From assembly GCA_015680685.1 (NCBI GenBank), contig MNCI01015722.1, positions 4,015 to 68,014 of the forward strand: a stretch of DNA of 64,000 bases, in the 5' to 3' direction. The DNA comes from Gnetum montanum (lineage: Eukaryota > Streptophyta > Gnetopsida > Gnetales > Gnetaceae). The position numbers were made by a program, and so were the translations under genes. Under the pieces are notes generated by a model, which was given only the letters and a program-made list of their open reading frames with translations, was not told the origin of the DNA and did no database searches. This document shows, in pieces, positions 45,584-56,469 of this stretch (its first letter is position 1; every line of letters starts with the position of its first letter).

Positions 45584-46909
45584 GTTTTTTAGAAACATGC
45601 CTCTTCTTAATATGCATTTGAGAAACTATAGATAAAAGAACATAGTCAAATTTAGCTCTTTGTCATTGTTGACAACACATTAGCTGCTCTTATTTGGAAA
45701 TTTTGATGAAGGTCTTTTATGTGACAATGAGCTTTGCATTTTTTATAGCAAATATGATGAATTGAAGCAACAATAGTGAGTTTAATGTGATGATTAGGAG
45801 ATTTTGGAAGTTTTTCATTACATCTATATTATCATGAGTAGACAAGAAAATATCAATGCAAGAGTTACCTTAGTCCTAGAAAAGATGATATGAGAGGAGG
45901 AAGGGAATTTGTTGATCATTAAGGATTAAAAAATTAAAGCAATGATCCCATTCTAAGAAATGAATACACCTCTAATTTGTAATATGATTAACATATTATC
46001 TTTTATGCACTAGAGCTCTTCACTAAACTTTAAGTGAGAATAGTAGACAAGATTTTGGATTTGATTTTGTCGAACACAAGCCTTAAAATTCCAACAAAGA
46101 AAACTTTACGAAGCTTAGAGAACTTTGCAATATCTTGACCTAAGTATTAAAAAGGATGCTTTCATGAAAGACTAGTAGAAATATAAATAGAAGAATCCCT
46201 TAAAGCAAAATAAAAAAAATAATACAAAAAACCTTTGAAATACCTTAAACTTTAACCCACAAATATTGGTTATTATCATAAACTTTGTGCATCTTAATAG
46301 AATGATCTCTATACTAATTGTCTTGAAAGTAAAGATTTGGGCTATCTCTATCCTATCATTACAAGTAATACCACCAAAATATCTTATCATTGTCTTGAAA
46401 TGCTTATTTCTAATAGAAATGATATGAAAGCTTGGAATAAAGATAGTCGAGGAATTTTCTTCTTTTCAAGTTTCAATACAATTAAACAAATCAAAATCAT
46501 GGAGGAATTGACTAGCATTTAATGTAGCAACTTTATTAGCCAATAAACCTTCAACATTAAGAAAACAACATGTAATAGAAAAAAATCTCTATTTTATGGG
46601 ATTTACCTTATCCTTGATGATACCAACTATGGAGAGTTCAAGCAAGCAATTTTACCTTCAGCACAAACTTATTTAACTTTATGTCATTCTTCCTACTTTT
46701 TTTGCATACTTTTTTTAGTCAAGTTCTTAATAATCCAAATTTTCTATTCTTTTAAAATACTTTTTTTTCCAAACCTTATATCTTTCATACTAATTATCAA
46801 ATTTAACAAAAATTTGTTGAGCTTTATCCCCCTTTGGACCAAGTTTGTTTGCACTAATAATTGGGGTAGAAAAAATGTACATTTATTTTGTAAAGAAATA
46901 GAGCATAAC
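45584..46909 (-). pseudogene. LINE ORF2 endonuclease and end of ORF1 (LINE segment 2)
   Basis: On the minus strand, FFLPQLLVQTNL...RFGKKSILKE (46744-46944) resembles the C-terminal part of an L1-type ORF1. About 200 bp later comes LNVEGLLANKVATLNASQFL near 46500-46580, which matches the start of an APE-type LINE endonuclease ('N.rGl.nk'). The rest of the endonuclease runs with stops and frameshifts down to 45584, where KKRHVSKK is followed, across E4, by PWFDANC at 35859. Confidence 0.6.
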
Positions 46910-46914
46910 CTATA

Positions 46915-47755
46915 TGATGAGCGGCAAGGTACCTCTATGTCCAACCATACGAATCATAAGCGTTTACATGCAATTCGGTCAAATTCTGTGGACTTTGTAG
47001 TTTCTGGTGCACTAGTCTTCTAGGAAGTGAATCTTTGCCTTAAGGTCAATCGTTGTCTTCCCAATTACACTTGTGATGTACATTGGTATGGTTAAATGTA
47101 ATTAAGGCATCTAATTTTTATCATTTTATACTTTATGGTTTTGTGTTCAAAGGGAGATAAAAGTAATTGGATTAACTAATTAACTAGTGTCTAACTACTC
47201 CTAACATAAGCATTTGGTCACCAATGTATCCACTGCTGGGTTACCAAGTGCTACGCTACTAGGCATACCAAGTAATAATGCTACTAGGATTACTAAGCGA
47301 ATACACGTTACACTCAAAGTGGTCATAATTATGTGTTTAATCTCTCTGGCTTATCTTATTCAACTACTTTATTAGCTTAATTACTAGAAAACATTTAATA
47401 AATAATTAAAAACATTAAATGAATAAATAAAATATTTAATCTATCCAGAGTGCTACAAAGTTTATTAGAAAGCTCATCTTTATTGTTGCACACACTGTCA
47501 TGCTCAGGTACAACAATGCTCGAATAAAGATTCGTACACTCAATGACTCCTGCTGTAGGCACTTAGGAGAAATATTCTAACTCTCAAATGAACAAATTTT
47601 AAGAGCTTTGCAACTTTTGAAATCTTAATGCCATAAATGTGGTTGGTAGGCATGTATTTATAGGCAAAAATTACACACTACGTTGATGGGGCCTCGTCGA
47701 CAAGGCCCAGTCAATGAGGCCTCGTTGATGCGGTGAACAAAACTGCGACTCATCA
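46915..47755 (-). repeat. solo LTR (E5 type) inserted in the LINE
   Basis: On the minus strand it starts TGATGAGTCGCAG and ends GCCGCTCATCA. TATA box at 47655-47662. Flanks are CTATA (46910-46914) and TTATA (47756-47760), a 5-bp duplication with one C/T change. U3 has repeats of the CTCGTTGATG/GGGGCC kind (47690-47735), as in the E5 LTR, instead of GATATC palindromes. 841 bp. Confidence 0.82.
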
Positions 47756-48320
47756 TTATAGAAGATCTGACCCTCATCCTTTTATCTAGGAATTCCCACA
47801 AATTGAAGATTCCAAATCTTGTGATTTTTTTCTTCATCTTTACCTATTTTTCTTAGTTATTATAAAAGCATCTACTTCTAAACAAGAGTGAGCACTTATT
47901 ATTTTTTATTCAAGAGAATCTAACTTTGATTGTAAAGTATCAATATTAGTTTTAACTTGGGTTGCTTCAACATTTAGTAGGGAATATTTCAACTACACAG
48001 CTGTTGAAATGATTTGTACTTTTTTTCATGTGACTTCAACCATAGATTGCAATTGCATAATTCTAGATGCCATGGAGTTCAAAGTTGCAACCATGTTATT
48101 CCATTCCTTCTATGAAATTGTAAATCTTGCTACCATTGAAACACTATTTTTTGTTTGTCCTCAAAGTCCTTGAAATGAAATTTGTTGTTTTTAACCTAGC
48201 CTTAGTATACACATGGGTCAAAACCCTAGCAAAAATATGCTTTTTTTTTTGCTTCAAATAATTTTCCATCTAAGCCAGTCACATCTACGATTCACCATGA
48301 GGACTTTGATACCAAATTTC
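47756..48320 (-). pseudogene. LINE ORF1 N-terminal part (LINE segment 1)
   Basis: The minus strand gives MVATLNSMASRIMQLQSMVE from near 48110, then a heptad-like stretch (NIDTLQSKLDSLE near 47920-47960) and HKIWNLQFVGIPR near 47800-47840. The latter resembles 'NNLRIVGIPE' of L1-type ORF1 proteins after their coiled coil. It continues across the solo LTR into 46909. The 5' end of the LINE is not defined. Confidence 0.5.
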
Positions 48321-48761
48321 CAAAAGACCAAATCATGAAATTGTTGAAAGCTTAAATCTTATTTACAATCCAGCATAATTATTTTGATGTTAAATTACCA
48401 AAATCATAAATTATTGAATCATTGAAAGCTCAAATTGCAAAAATGTTGAAATCCCAAATCATAGTTGTGATGTACTAAATTACCAAATCAACAAATTATA
48501 AAATTCTTCATGTATAGTAAAAGAAGACTAAATAGGTTTAATCTCTTCTTATTGTGTTTACAAGGATGGTTACCCTTGTTCTCTTTGGGCAATTACAAAG
48601 CCTACAATGTGGTTGGTATGGTCATGGGTATGTATGTTGTGAATTGTTTTATGGATGTACATGGATAATGTGTCGTAATGCTCACAGATATGTCTCATGT
48701 TGATATGCATCCATACTTATGCTATTGATGGCATGTTGCGACTCATATAGTCGTGCACCTC
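48321..48761. other. no gene recognised
   Basis: AT-rich, with repeated 'ccaaatca' words. A sequence resembling an initiator-Met primer site lies at 48301-48314, but no LTR end adjoins it. Confidence 0.4.
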
Positions 48762-50830
48762 GGTAAACTATGAGAAACTACCACCAACACCATCTTGTAG
48801 TCCCTACTGGACGACATTCAAAGCTTCTAGTAGGGAATAATTGGTTAGAGTTTTAGACTACCAAAAGGTAGAGGATCATCTAAAAGTTAGAAGATCAACT
48901 AGAAGGCATATAGACCTTCTTGTAGGAAATAAATGCTCAAAGTTTGTGTCTATTGGAAGGTAGAGGATTTTTTGATAGTAAGGCCTACATAAACCATGAG
49001 GATGTATGCTTAGCACCCTCTTATAGTCCTTATCAGAAGGCATTCAGACCCTTCAATAGTGAATAATTGCTTAGAGTTGGAGGCGACTAGAAGGCATACA
49101 GTCATTTGGAGGGCATTTATAGCTACTAATAGGGAATAATTACTTTAGTTTATGACAAATGGAATGCAGAGGTTCTACAAGTAGTTATTTTTACACACAC
49201 TACAAGTGAGTGCAACTATCACCTTTCTACAGTCCCTATTGGAAGGCATTTAAACCTTTTGGTAAGAAATAATTACCAGGAGTTTGAGGCTTTCAGAAGG
49301 AATAGGGTTATCTGGAAGGTAGAAGATCAATTAGAAGGCATTTATACCTTTCAATGGATAATAATTACTTAGATTTTTGGGCTACTAGAAGGCAAAGTGT
49401 CATCTAGTAGTAAAGTCCAATTAAACTAAGAGGAGGTATGACTATCACCCTCCTACAGTGCCTACTAGAAGGTATTCAAACCTTCAAATAAGGACTAATT
49501 TCTTAGAGTTTGAGGCTTCTAGAAGGCATAGGAAAATCTAGAAGGTAGAAGATCAACTAGAAGGAATTTAGACCTTCTGGTGGATAATAATTTCTTAGAG
49601 TTCTGGGGTACTAGAAGACAAAGGGTTATCTAGTAGTAAAGTCTAATTAAACTATGAGAAAGTATGACTAGCACCCTTCCGCAATTCCTATCGAATGGTA
49701 TTCAAACCTTTTGTTAAGGAATAATTACTTGGAGTTAAGGCTTCTAGAAAGCATAGGGTCATCTAAAATGTAGAAGATTAATTAGAAGGTATTTAGACCT
49801 TTCGATGAGTAATAATTGCCTAGAGTTTTGGGCTATCATAAGGCATGGGATCATTTGGTAGCAAAGTCTAGTTAAATTATAAGAAAGTGCGCTTGACACC
49901 CTACTGTAGTTCCTATCGAAAGGCATTTAGAACTTCTAGTAAGAAATAATTGCTTGGATTTTGAGGCTTCCAAAAGGCATAATGTCATCTAGAAGGTAGA
50001 AAATCAATTGGAAGGCATTTAGACCTTTTGGTGGATAATAATTGCTTAGAGTTTTGGGCTACCAGAAGGTAGAGGGCCATTTGGTAGCAAAGTCTAGTTA
50101 AACTATGAGGAAGTGTGAATAGCACCCTCTTGCAGTCCCTACCGAAATTCAATCAAACCTTTTGATAAGGAAAAATTCCTTGGAGTTTGAGGTAACCAAA
50201 AGGTGTAGGGTCATCCAAAAGGTATAAGATCATTCAGAAGGCATGTTGACCTTCCAGTGGATAATTATTACTTAGAGTTTTAGGCTATTGGAAGGTAGAG
50301 GGTTATCTAGTAGTAAAGTCTAGTTAAATTGCGAGGAAGTGCAACTAGCACTTTCTCATAGTCCCTATTGGAAGGTATTTAGACCTTTTAATAAAGAATA
50401 ATTTCTTAGAGTTTGAGGCTTTTGGAAGGCATAGGATCATTTCAAAGGTAGAAGATTAACCAAAACGCATATAGACATTTTGGTGGATAATAATTGCTTA
50501 GATTTTTGGGCTACTAGAAGACAAAGGGTTATTTGGTAGAAAAGTCCAATTAAACTATGAGGAAGTGTGACTAGCACCCTTCTATAGTTCCTACCAGAAG
50601 GCATTTAAACCTTCTAGAGGATAATAATTACTTAGATTTTTTGGCTATTGGAAGGCAAAGGATCATCTAATAGCAAAGACTAGTTTAACAATGAGAAGTG
50701 TGTCCAACACCCTTCTATAGTCCTTAGTGATAGTTAATCAAACCTTCTAATAGGAAATAATTTCTTGGAGTTTGAGGCTTTTAGAAGGCATAGGGTCATC
50801 TAGTAACACAGTCATGGTAAACTACAAGCC
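48762..50830. repeat. tandem array of about nine degenerate 225-bp units
   Basis: Units start with a TAAACTATGAGGAAGTG-like word at about 48762, 48985, 49190, 49423, 49650, 49872, 50098, 50324 and 50553, with a shortened last unit to 50830. Each unit contains the halves GGAATAATTGCTTAGAGTTTG and GGATAATAATTGCTTAGAGTT about 100 bp apart, plus several AGAAGGCAT words, so the unit itself arose from a shorter repeat. Identity between units is moderate and no reading frame is kept. Confidence 0.8.
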
Positions 50831-51164
50831 TTTGCTAGTTGCATGTAGTCGCAGTTTTTGTTGATAAAATGGATGGATACAAATGCCATGGTCATCTTTG
50901 TTATGGCAACAGAGGCTATATCTATTGGTTTTAGTGTTCCTAACCATGAAGAACCTACTACCATTCAAGTTGTATCTTCCCCCATGATTTATTCAATCAC
51001 TTAAAATTTTCAAGATTGTGAAAAACCTGCATCTTGTAGTGCTTTGACACCAATTAAGAATTTTTTCTTAGGTTCAGACTACACTAACACTATGAGTCAT
51101 AGCTCAGTAGTGCTGTTTCCATCACAATTTTTGTATTCATCTATAAGTGGGATACGATTCATGT
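50831..51164. other. no gene recognised
   Basis: Unique-looking DNA right of the tandem array; no coding or structural signal seen. Confidence 0.4.
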
Positions 51165-51475
51165 TACATTGCATTGTTAATTACAATGTAATGACGTGTT
51201 TTGGAGCGCATCACATTTGTAAATTAGTTCAAATTGTGAGATGATAGCGATCTGCATGTCTCTAGCATTGTATTTACCTTTATTTTAGATTTTGACTGTG
51301 CTAACATATGGCCTACAATAGAGTGCATTGTTAATGCATTATAATGACATGTATTTTGCAAGGCATCACATTATTATATTACATAAAATTGTGATAGCAG
51401 TGTAATTTGGATGTTACTAGCATTGTTATTAATTTACTTTTGTATTTTGATTACATCTTGCAAGTCTCACATAGT
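51165..51475. repeat. imperfect direct repeat of about 160 bp, two copies
   Basis: The first copy (about 51165-51300) and second (about 51325-51475) share TGCATTGTTAAT, TAATGACRTGT, GCATCACATT, TTGTGA(G)AT, CTAGCATTGT and TTTATTTT/TTGTATTTTGA in the same order. Possibly the remnant of an older tandem array. Confidence 0.55.
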
Positions 51476-51905
51476 TTAAAATTTATCAGACTATGAGGTC
51501 ATGGAACTCATAGCAAGGCCAACATTTTTTTTGTTTTATGCTTTTGAAAATGTCTTGTATTTGTGATATGCTCTATATTCAATATATTACACATAATCAA
51601 TATCACTTAGTATCTATATATCGAATTATCATAAAAATGATGTAAATGTATATTGAATTATCATAAAAAATTTTAGTCAACCCTTGTTAATTATTTGTAG
51701 TAGATTAGTAACATTATAGGTAGAAACATCAAAGATAACTTACTAAATTACACTTTGATGACTTCATTGATTAAAAACAAAAATAGTGCATTTGTTCATG
51801 CTATTCATTACAAAGAAAGTGCTAGTAATAGACCATGTACATACAAAAATATCAACAAAAAGTAATGTCAGAGTCAACTATGACTATATACGTAGACGCA
51901 ATGGT

Positions 51906-53300
51906 CTAGCTAGATCCTGCTACATTGGTGTCTTGAATTGTGTTTGGAGCATCAATTTGCATAAAATTTATCTCTATGATAATATCATCAACCTCGGTGG
52001 CTGGTTGGTTTTTCATCCCAGCTATTTTAAATGGTCTTGCCTCTGAGTCATGGATTGGAGTTCCCATCTGAACAAACTCAGGGTTAGGAATGTCTCTCAT
52101 CTCTCCTAAACTTGAGGTCCTTCGTAATGACTGCAACTATTCAAACATGTATTTAGCTACTATTTGAACATTCATAGTTAGGTGGGTAATCCTCCTCTTC
52201 ATCTGTCCAAAATGGTGATGCATGTTTGACTCCATGGCATCCATGCATGCAATCAACCTATCCTCCATTACCTCTAAGTAGGAAAAAATCACTGCGATGT
52301 CTCCAAACTATTGTTGCTAATTAAGATGGATACAAACAACCTACATCTCATTAGTCTGCACATAATACTCATTCTAATAAGCCTTTCCACCATTTTTTGG
52401 AACACGTGGGTCTAGGAGCTAATTGATTTCATTAAATTATGTCCTGGGGACATGCTAGGTGTAGAATGCATACCCCAAATGTGGCAATTGATCCTCACCA
52501 AAAACTTGCACTTCTCTATCACTCCCTCAAGTTTTGGGATTTTCCAATGCTTGAAAAGAGCACACGTGGTTGATGGAAAAAGCATTGCAATAGCATATCT
52601 ACTAACGATCTTCATTCTCTTAAGTATAATGTGAGGATAGTTCAATGAACATTTCCCCTATAAATTTAGTAGTATCATTAGGGAAAAGGACATCACATGA
52701 GTATGATGCGTGACAACGAGAAGGTTTGTGTGAATTGCCCTAATAAGAACTCTTTGTCATGAGGTGACATTCCTAGAAGGTCATCCTATCTTATCAGTGT
52801 CCACCTTATGCACCTTGCTTAGGAGCAATGTTTTTTTCTAAACTATTAGTCACAAAATACTCCCTTTGTGGGCCAATTGACATGTTGAGTACCTACCCTA
52901 AGATCTACTTCATTAGTGTGTAAGCAGAATCACCAACCTTGACCACCTTCAAAATAGGTAATCCCTAATGATGTGCAACATAAAATCAATGGGCCTCCTA
53001 CTCATAATAATTTGGACCTCCAGTGATGATGAATTCAAACAATGTTAAACAAGCTTGTTAAGCATATCTGGTTAGATAAGTTGCATCAAGGAATGAAAGT
53101 TTTTTGGACTTTGCAAGGGGACTAATTGAAGTTCCACCTCCCTTCATTGCTACTCCTCCCATGCTAATCTCTCCTAAGCATGCTCATATTCCTTCTGCTC
53201 TTTGACAATATCCTATGTAATAGCTTGAGAGCATCCATGATGTCTTCCCTGTGTTTGTCTTCTCTCTTCTTGCTCTTGCACTTGCCATATCCTCTTTTGG
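51906..53300 (-). pseudogene. fragment resembling the plant 'putative plant transposon protein' (Transposase_32) family
   Basis: On the minus strand, from 53300: ACLTLFEFIITGGPNYYE near 53000-53060, then NIAPKQGA-GGH-DRMTF near 52740-52830 (compare the family pattern 'niLPrkGHRdeVTy'), then FKHWKIPKLEGVIEKCKF near 52510-52560, a segment near 52190-52290 with IACMDAMESNMHHHFGQMKR, and the tail frame 51906-52136. These proteins are often carried by Athila-type elements downstream of polymerase. No LTR or polymerase adjoins, so its parent element is unknown. It does not obviously match the 3' reading frame of E2/E5. Confidence 0.42.
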
Positions 53301-53399
53301 TATCTGCTTGTGATGATGCTTATCTTTGAGAACACACAAATATATTATAACACAATCATTAACAATTAAATCATTATTGGATAACAATTATTGAAGATA

Positions 53400-55277
53400 G
53401 ATAATTTTCAAAATGTGTAACTATTATAGTACCTATGATTTGACAACAATATCTCTCAATTATAGAGTTATATTTTCAAGGTTAAGGATTTCCAAAATCA
53501 CATCCCCTCTTGGTGTTTGATGTACCATGTTACAATTTCAAGGTTAACCATTACACAAGTTTATTACCTATTTTCATAGGATTAATCATTTTAAAAGTAA
53601 GATTTCTTAAAAAGTATAGTGGGAAAAATATTCATGTTTTTCTAGTAATCTGAATGTAACATTGGTTGATTTGTTAGTAAGGTATTGCTCATGTAGGCAA
53701 TCCTTGTGGCTTTCTAATGTGAAAATTTGCTAACTTCTCCTAATTGCATTGATTATTTTGCCCATTTTCTCATTGAAGAATTAAAGTCATCTTCATGGTA
53801 CCCATATCCCAATAAACCTAGATAATTATGATAGTCCCTTAACCTATCTTAGTGTAACCCTTGAATTGAACTTGTAATTTGCACATCCACATGCTATTTG
53901 CTTTTAACTAAGTGAGCTATGCCTTATTGAAATGGCTTATCTCCTTCTAACAAGATAATCTCATATCAAGTTTCAAAAAATAAATATTGAACCCACATAT
54001 TTCTAAAAATTCAACAAACTAAATGATCTTGCACACATGTTATTATTGTTAGAAGTTACAAAATATTAAACATAGCAACCAACTAGGACAAAATTCTTGT
54101 TATTGCAATATCCTGGTCAGATGTAATCTCATTAATAACTTTGTTGTGTATGTACTATAATGATCCAAATTTACCTTAGCAATGAAATCTTTCCTTAGAT
54201 GGTTTTTTAGTGATGAGAATGTCAGGTTTTGTAGCTATGAAAAACTTTTAAAATAAGTCTAAAAGGAAAACACATGCAACTATGAAGAGGTACTGTATAC
54301 ATTTAAACTGAGGTTGAACCTTTGTGGTTCATCCAAACTCCTAACCAAGAATCTCATTATAAGAAAAACTATATGTATATGTTACAATTGGTGTAAGTAT
54401 AATTTGAAAAAGTACATCCTCCAAGTATAATAAGAAAAAGTGTAGATAGATTGCATTATTCAAATTAGAATATGATAGAAAAAAATTCCAAAATAGGCTA
54501 GAACCAAAATCTAGAACCAACCAAGCATTTAAATCCAATTATTCAACACCTTGCAACTGAAATAGACCAACATAGGCATTCTCACTAGTAATAAACCAAC
54601 ATAGGCATATCCTATGCAAGCATAGTAGCATATGTATATATAGTTTGAGTGTGGATAACCACATAAAAGATAAAGGAGTAGTAAAACAAACAACCATGAA
54701 AGAAAGAATATACATCCATGTCCAAACTAAATTTCATAATAGGAATTCTAGCCATTTCATCGATAATAGCCATCAATAAATTTCCAATATTGTCGCAGAC
54801 TGTCGCAGCAAACCCTAGCATAAGAAAAAGCATAGAAATTTAGAATTGCAATGTGGTTTAACTTACCCTCCTAGTCATTGTTGATTAAAATTCTAAATTT
54901 AATGTTTGGAATAGAAATCTTGTACTATTGCCTTCCTAGGCCTATTGTGCAACCTTCTATGACACTACTTCTTGCTCGCTGTCTATGCTCTATGTCAAAG
55001 TGAAAGTGAATTATAAGGGTGAAAGTGAAAATTATAGTAATGGTAATTCATTTTAATTTTTACATTTTAAACCATGATGCGAGGTCCTGTGATTTGCATA
55101 TTTTTGGAAAACTATGAATCACATTTTATTTATATTCTTGCAATCTAACTTGTAATATGTGTATTTACTTATGAGTCATAAGTTTATTTATAGGATGTGA
55201 AGCACATAATAAAATGCTAATTGCACCAGTCTTAAAAGTATGTTGGTCGAATAATTTATTACCAACCACATAGATAT
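53400..55277. other. no gene recognised
   Basis: AT-rich. Frames at 54341-54538 and 54612-54833 show no family features. It carries the left flank of E5 (GATAT at 55273-55277). Confidence 0.4.
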
Positions 55278-56246
55278 TGATGAGTAGTGAAGGGTACCCC
55301 TATGCTCAACCATATGAATTATGAAGTGTTCGTGTGCAATCCAGTTGAATTCCATGGACTCTATGTCTTCTGGTACACTAGTATTCTAGGAAGTGAACCT
55401 TGCCCTAATGGTCATTCCTTGTCTTCCCAATTACACTTGTGATGCACAAAGGTATGGTTAAGTGTAATCGAGGCATATGATTTTTATTGTCTTCTATTTT
55501 ATGTTCCTTGGTAATTAAAGTAGAGAGATGAAGTAATTTAATAACTAATTTAACTTAAATACTTAACTAGTCTCAAATGAATCTTAACATAAGCATCCAA
55601 TCCCACTTTTTGTACACATCTTGAATTGATGTATCGACTATTGGGTTACGAAGCACTATGCTACTATGTGCACCAAGCAATAATACTGCTAAGATTACCA
55701 AGCGAATACATGTTTACCCTTGAAGTGATCGTACTTATATGTTTAATCCATTTAGCTTAAATAATTAACTAATCGCATAAAGTCTAATTTAGTTTAATTT
55801 TTCTTAATTAATTACATATTTCATAAAAAAATAAATGCATAAATAAATCATTAATCTGTTCTAAGTGCTACAAGGTTTGATCAAAATACTTATCTTTATT
55901 GCCATAGACATTGATGTGGTCTAGGTACAACAATGCTTAAATAAAGATTCGTACACTTTTTGACTCTTGCTGCAGGCACTCAAAGAAATATTCTAACTCT
56001 CAAATGGAAAAACTACAAGAGCTCTGCTACAACTATGACTCAACTCCCCATAAACACGGTTGTGAGCTCGTATTTATAGTTTTTATTATAGGGCTACGTT
56101 GATGGGCCTCATAGATATAGCAAATGCTATGTCAATGTTGTTACATTGATGGGGCAACACCACGTAAACGAGGCCTCGTTGATGGGGGCTCTTCAATAAG
56201 GCCACGTTAATAGGGATCCATCAACCTGATGCTTTGATGCTCATCA
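55278..56246 (-). repeat. 3' LTR of E5
   Basis: On the minus strand it starts TGATGAGCATCAAAGCATC and ends CACTACTCATCA. TATA box at 56071-56078. U3 contains repeats of the type CGTTGATGGG/GCCTCGTTGATGGGG (56094-56240). Closest relative in the window is the solo LTR 46915-47755. 969 bp. Confidence 0.85.
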
Positions 56247-56256
56247 TACTCCCATG
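56247..56256 (-). promoter_or_regulatory. polypurine tract of E5
   Basis: CATGGGAGTA on the minus strand next to the LTR, preceded by GGATGAGTTTTCATTTATT. Confidence 0.65.
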
Positions 56257-56469
56257 AATAAATGAAAACTCATCCTCGAGTTCCTTTACAAAATTGGAAA
56301 GGTATGGATTATTGACTAACTCTTGACATAATAAACAAACTTACTTGATGAAATTGAGTGCCCAAGTGTACAAATAAACACATTACAAAAAATTATGATC
56401 TTCATGACACAAAATTGAACACCATGACCTAACTATATAAAATTGGATAGCACCTCCTTTGATGACATG

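Noticed and set aside
48301-48314. Sequence like an initiator-methionine tRNA primer site (TGGTATCAAAGTCC on the minus strand), suggesting a copia element
   Set aside because: No LTR end (…CA) lies directly beside it and no copia protein follows; the neighbouring translation fits LINE ORF1 better.
48762-50830. CRISPR-like array
   Set aside because: Units of 225 bp with no short identical repeats and unique spacers; a plant nuclear tandem repeat, not CRISPR.
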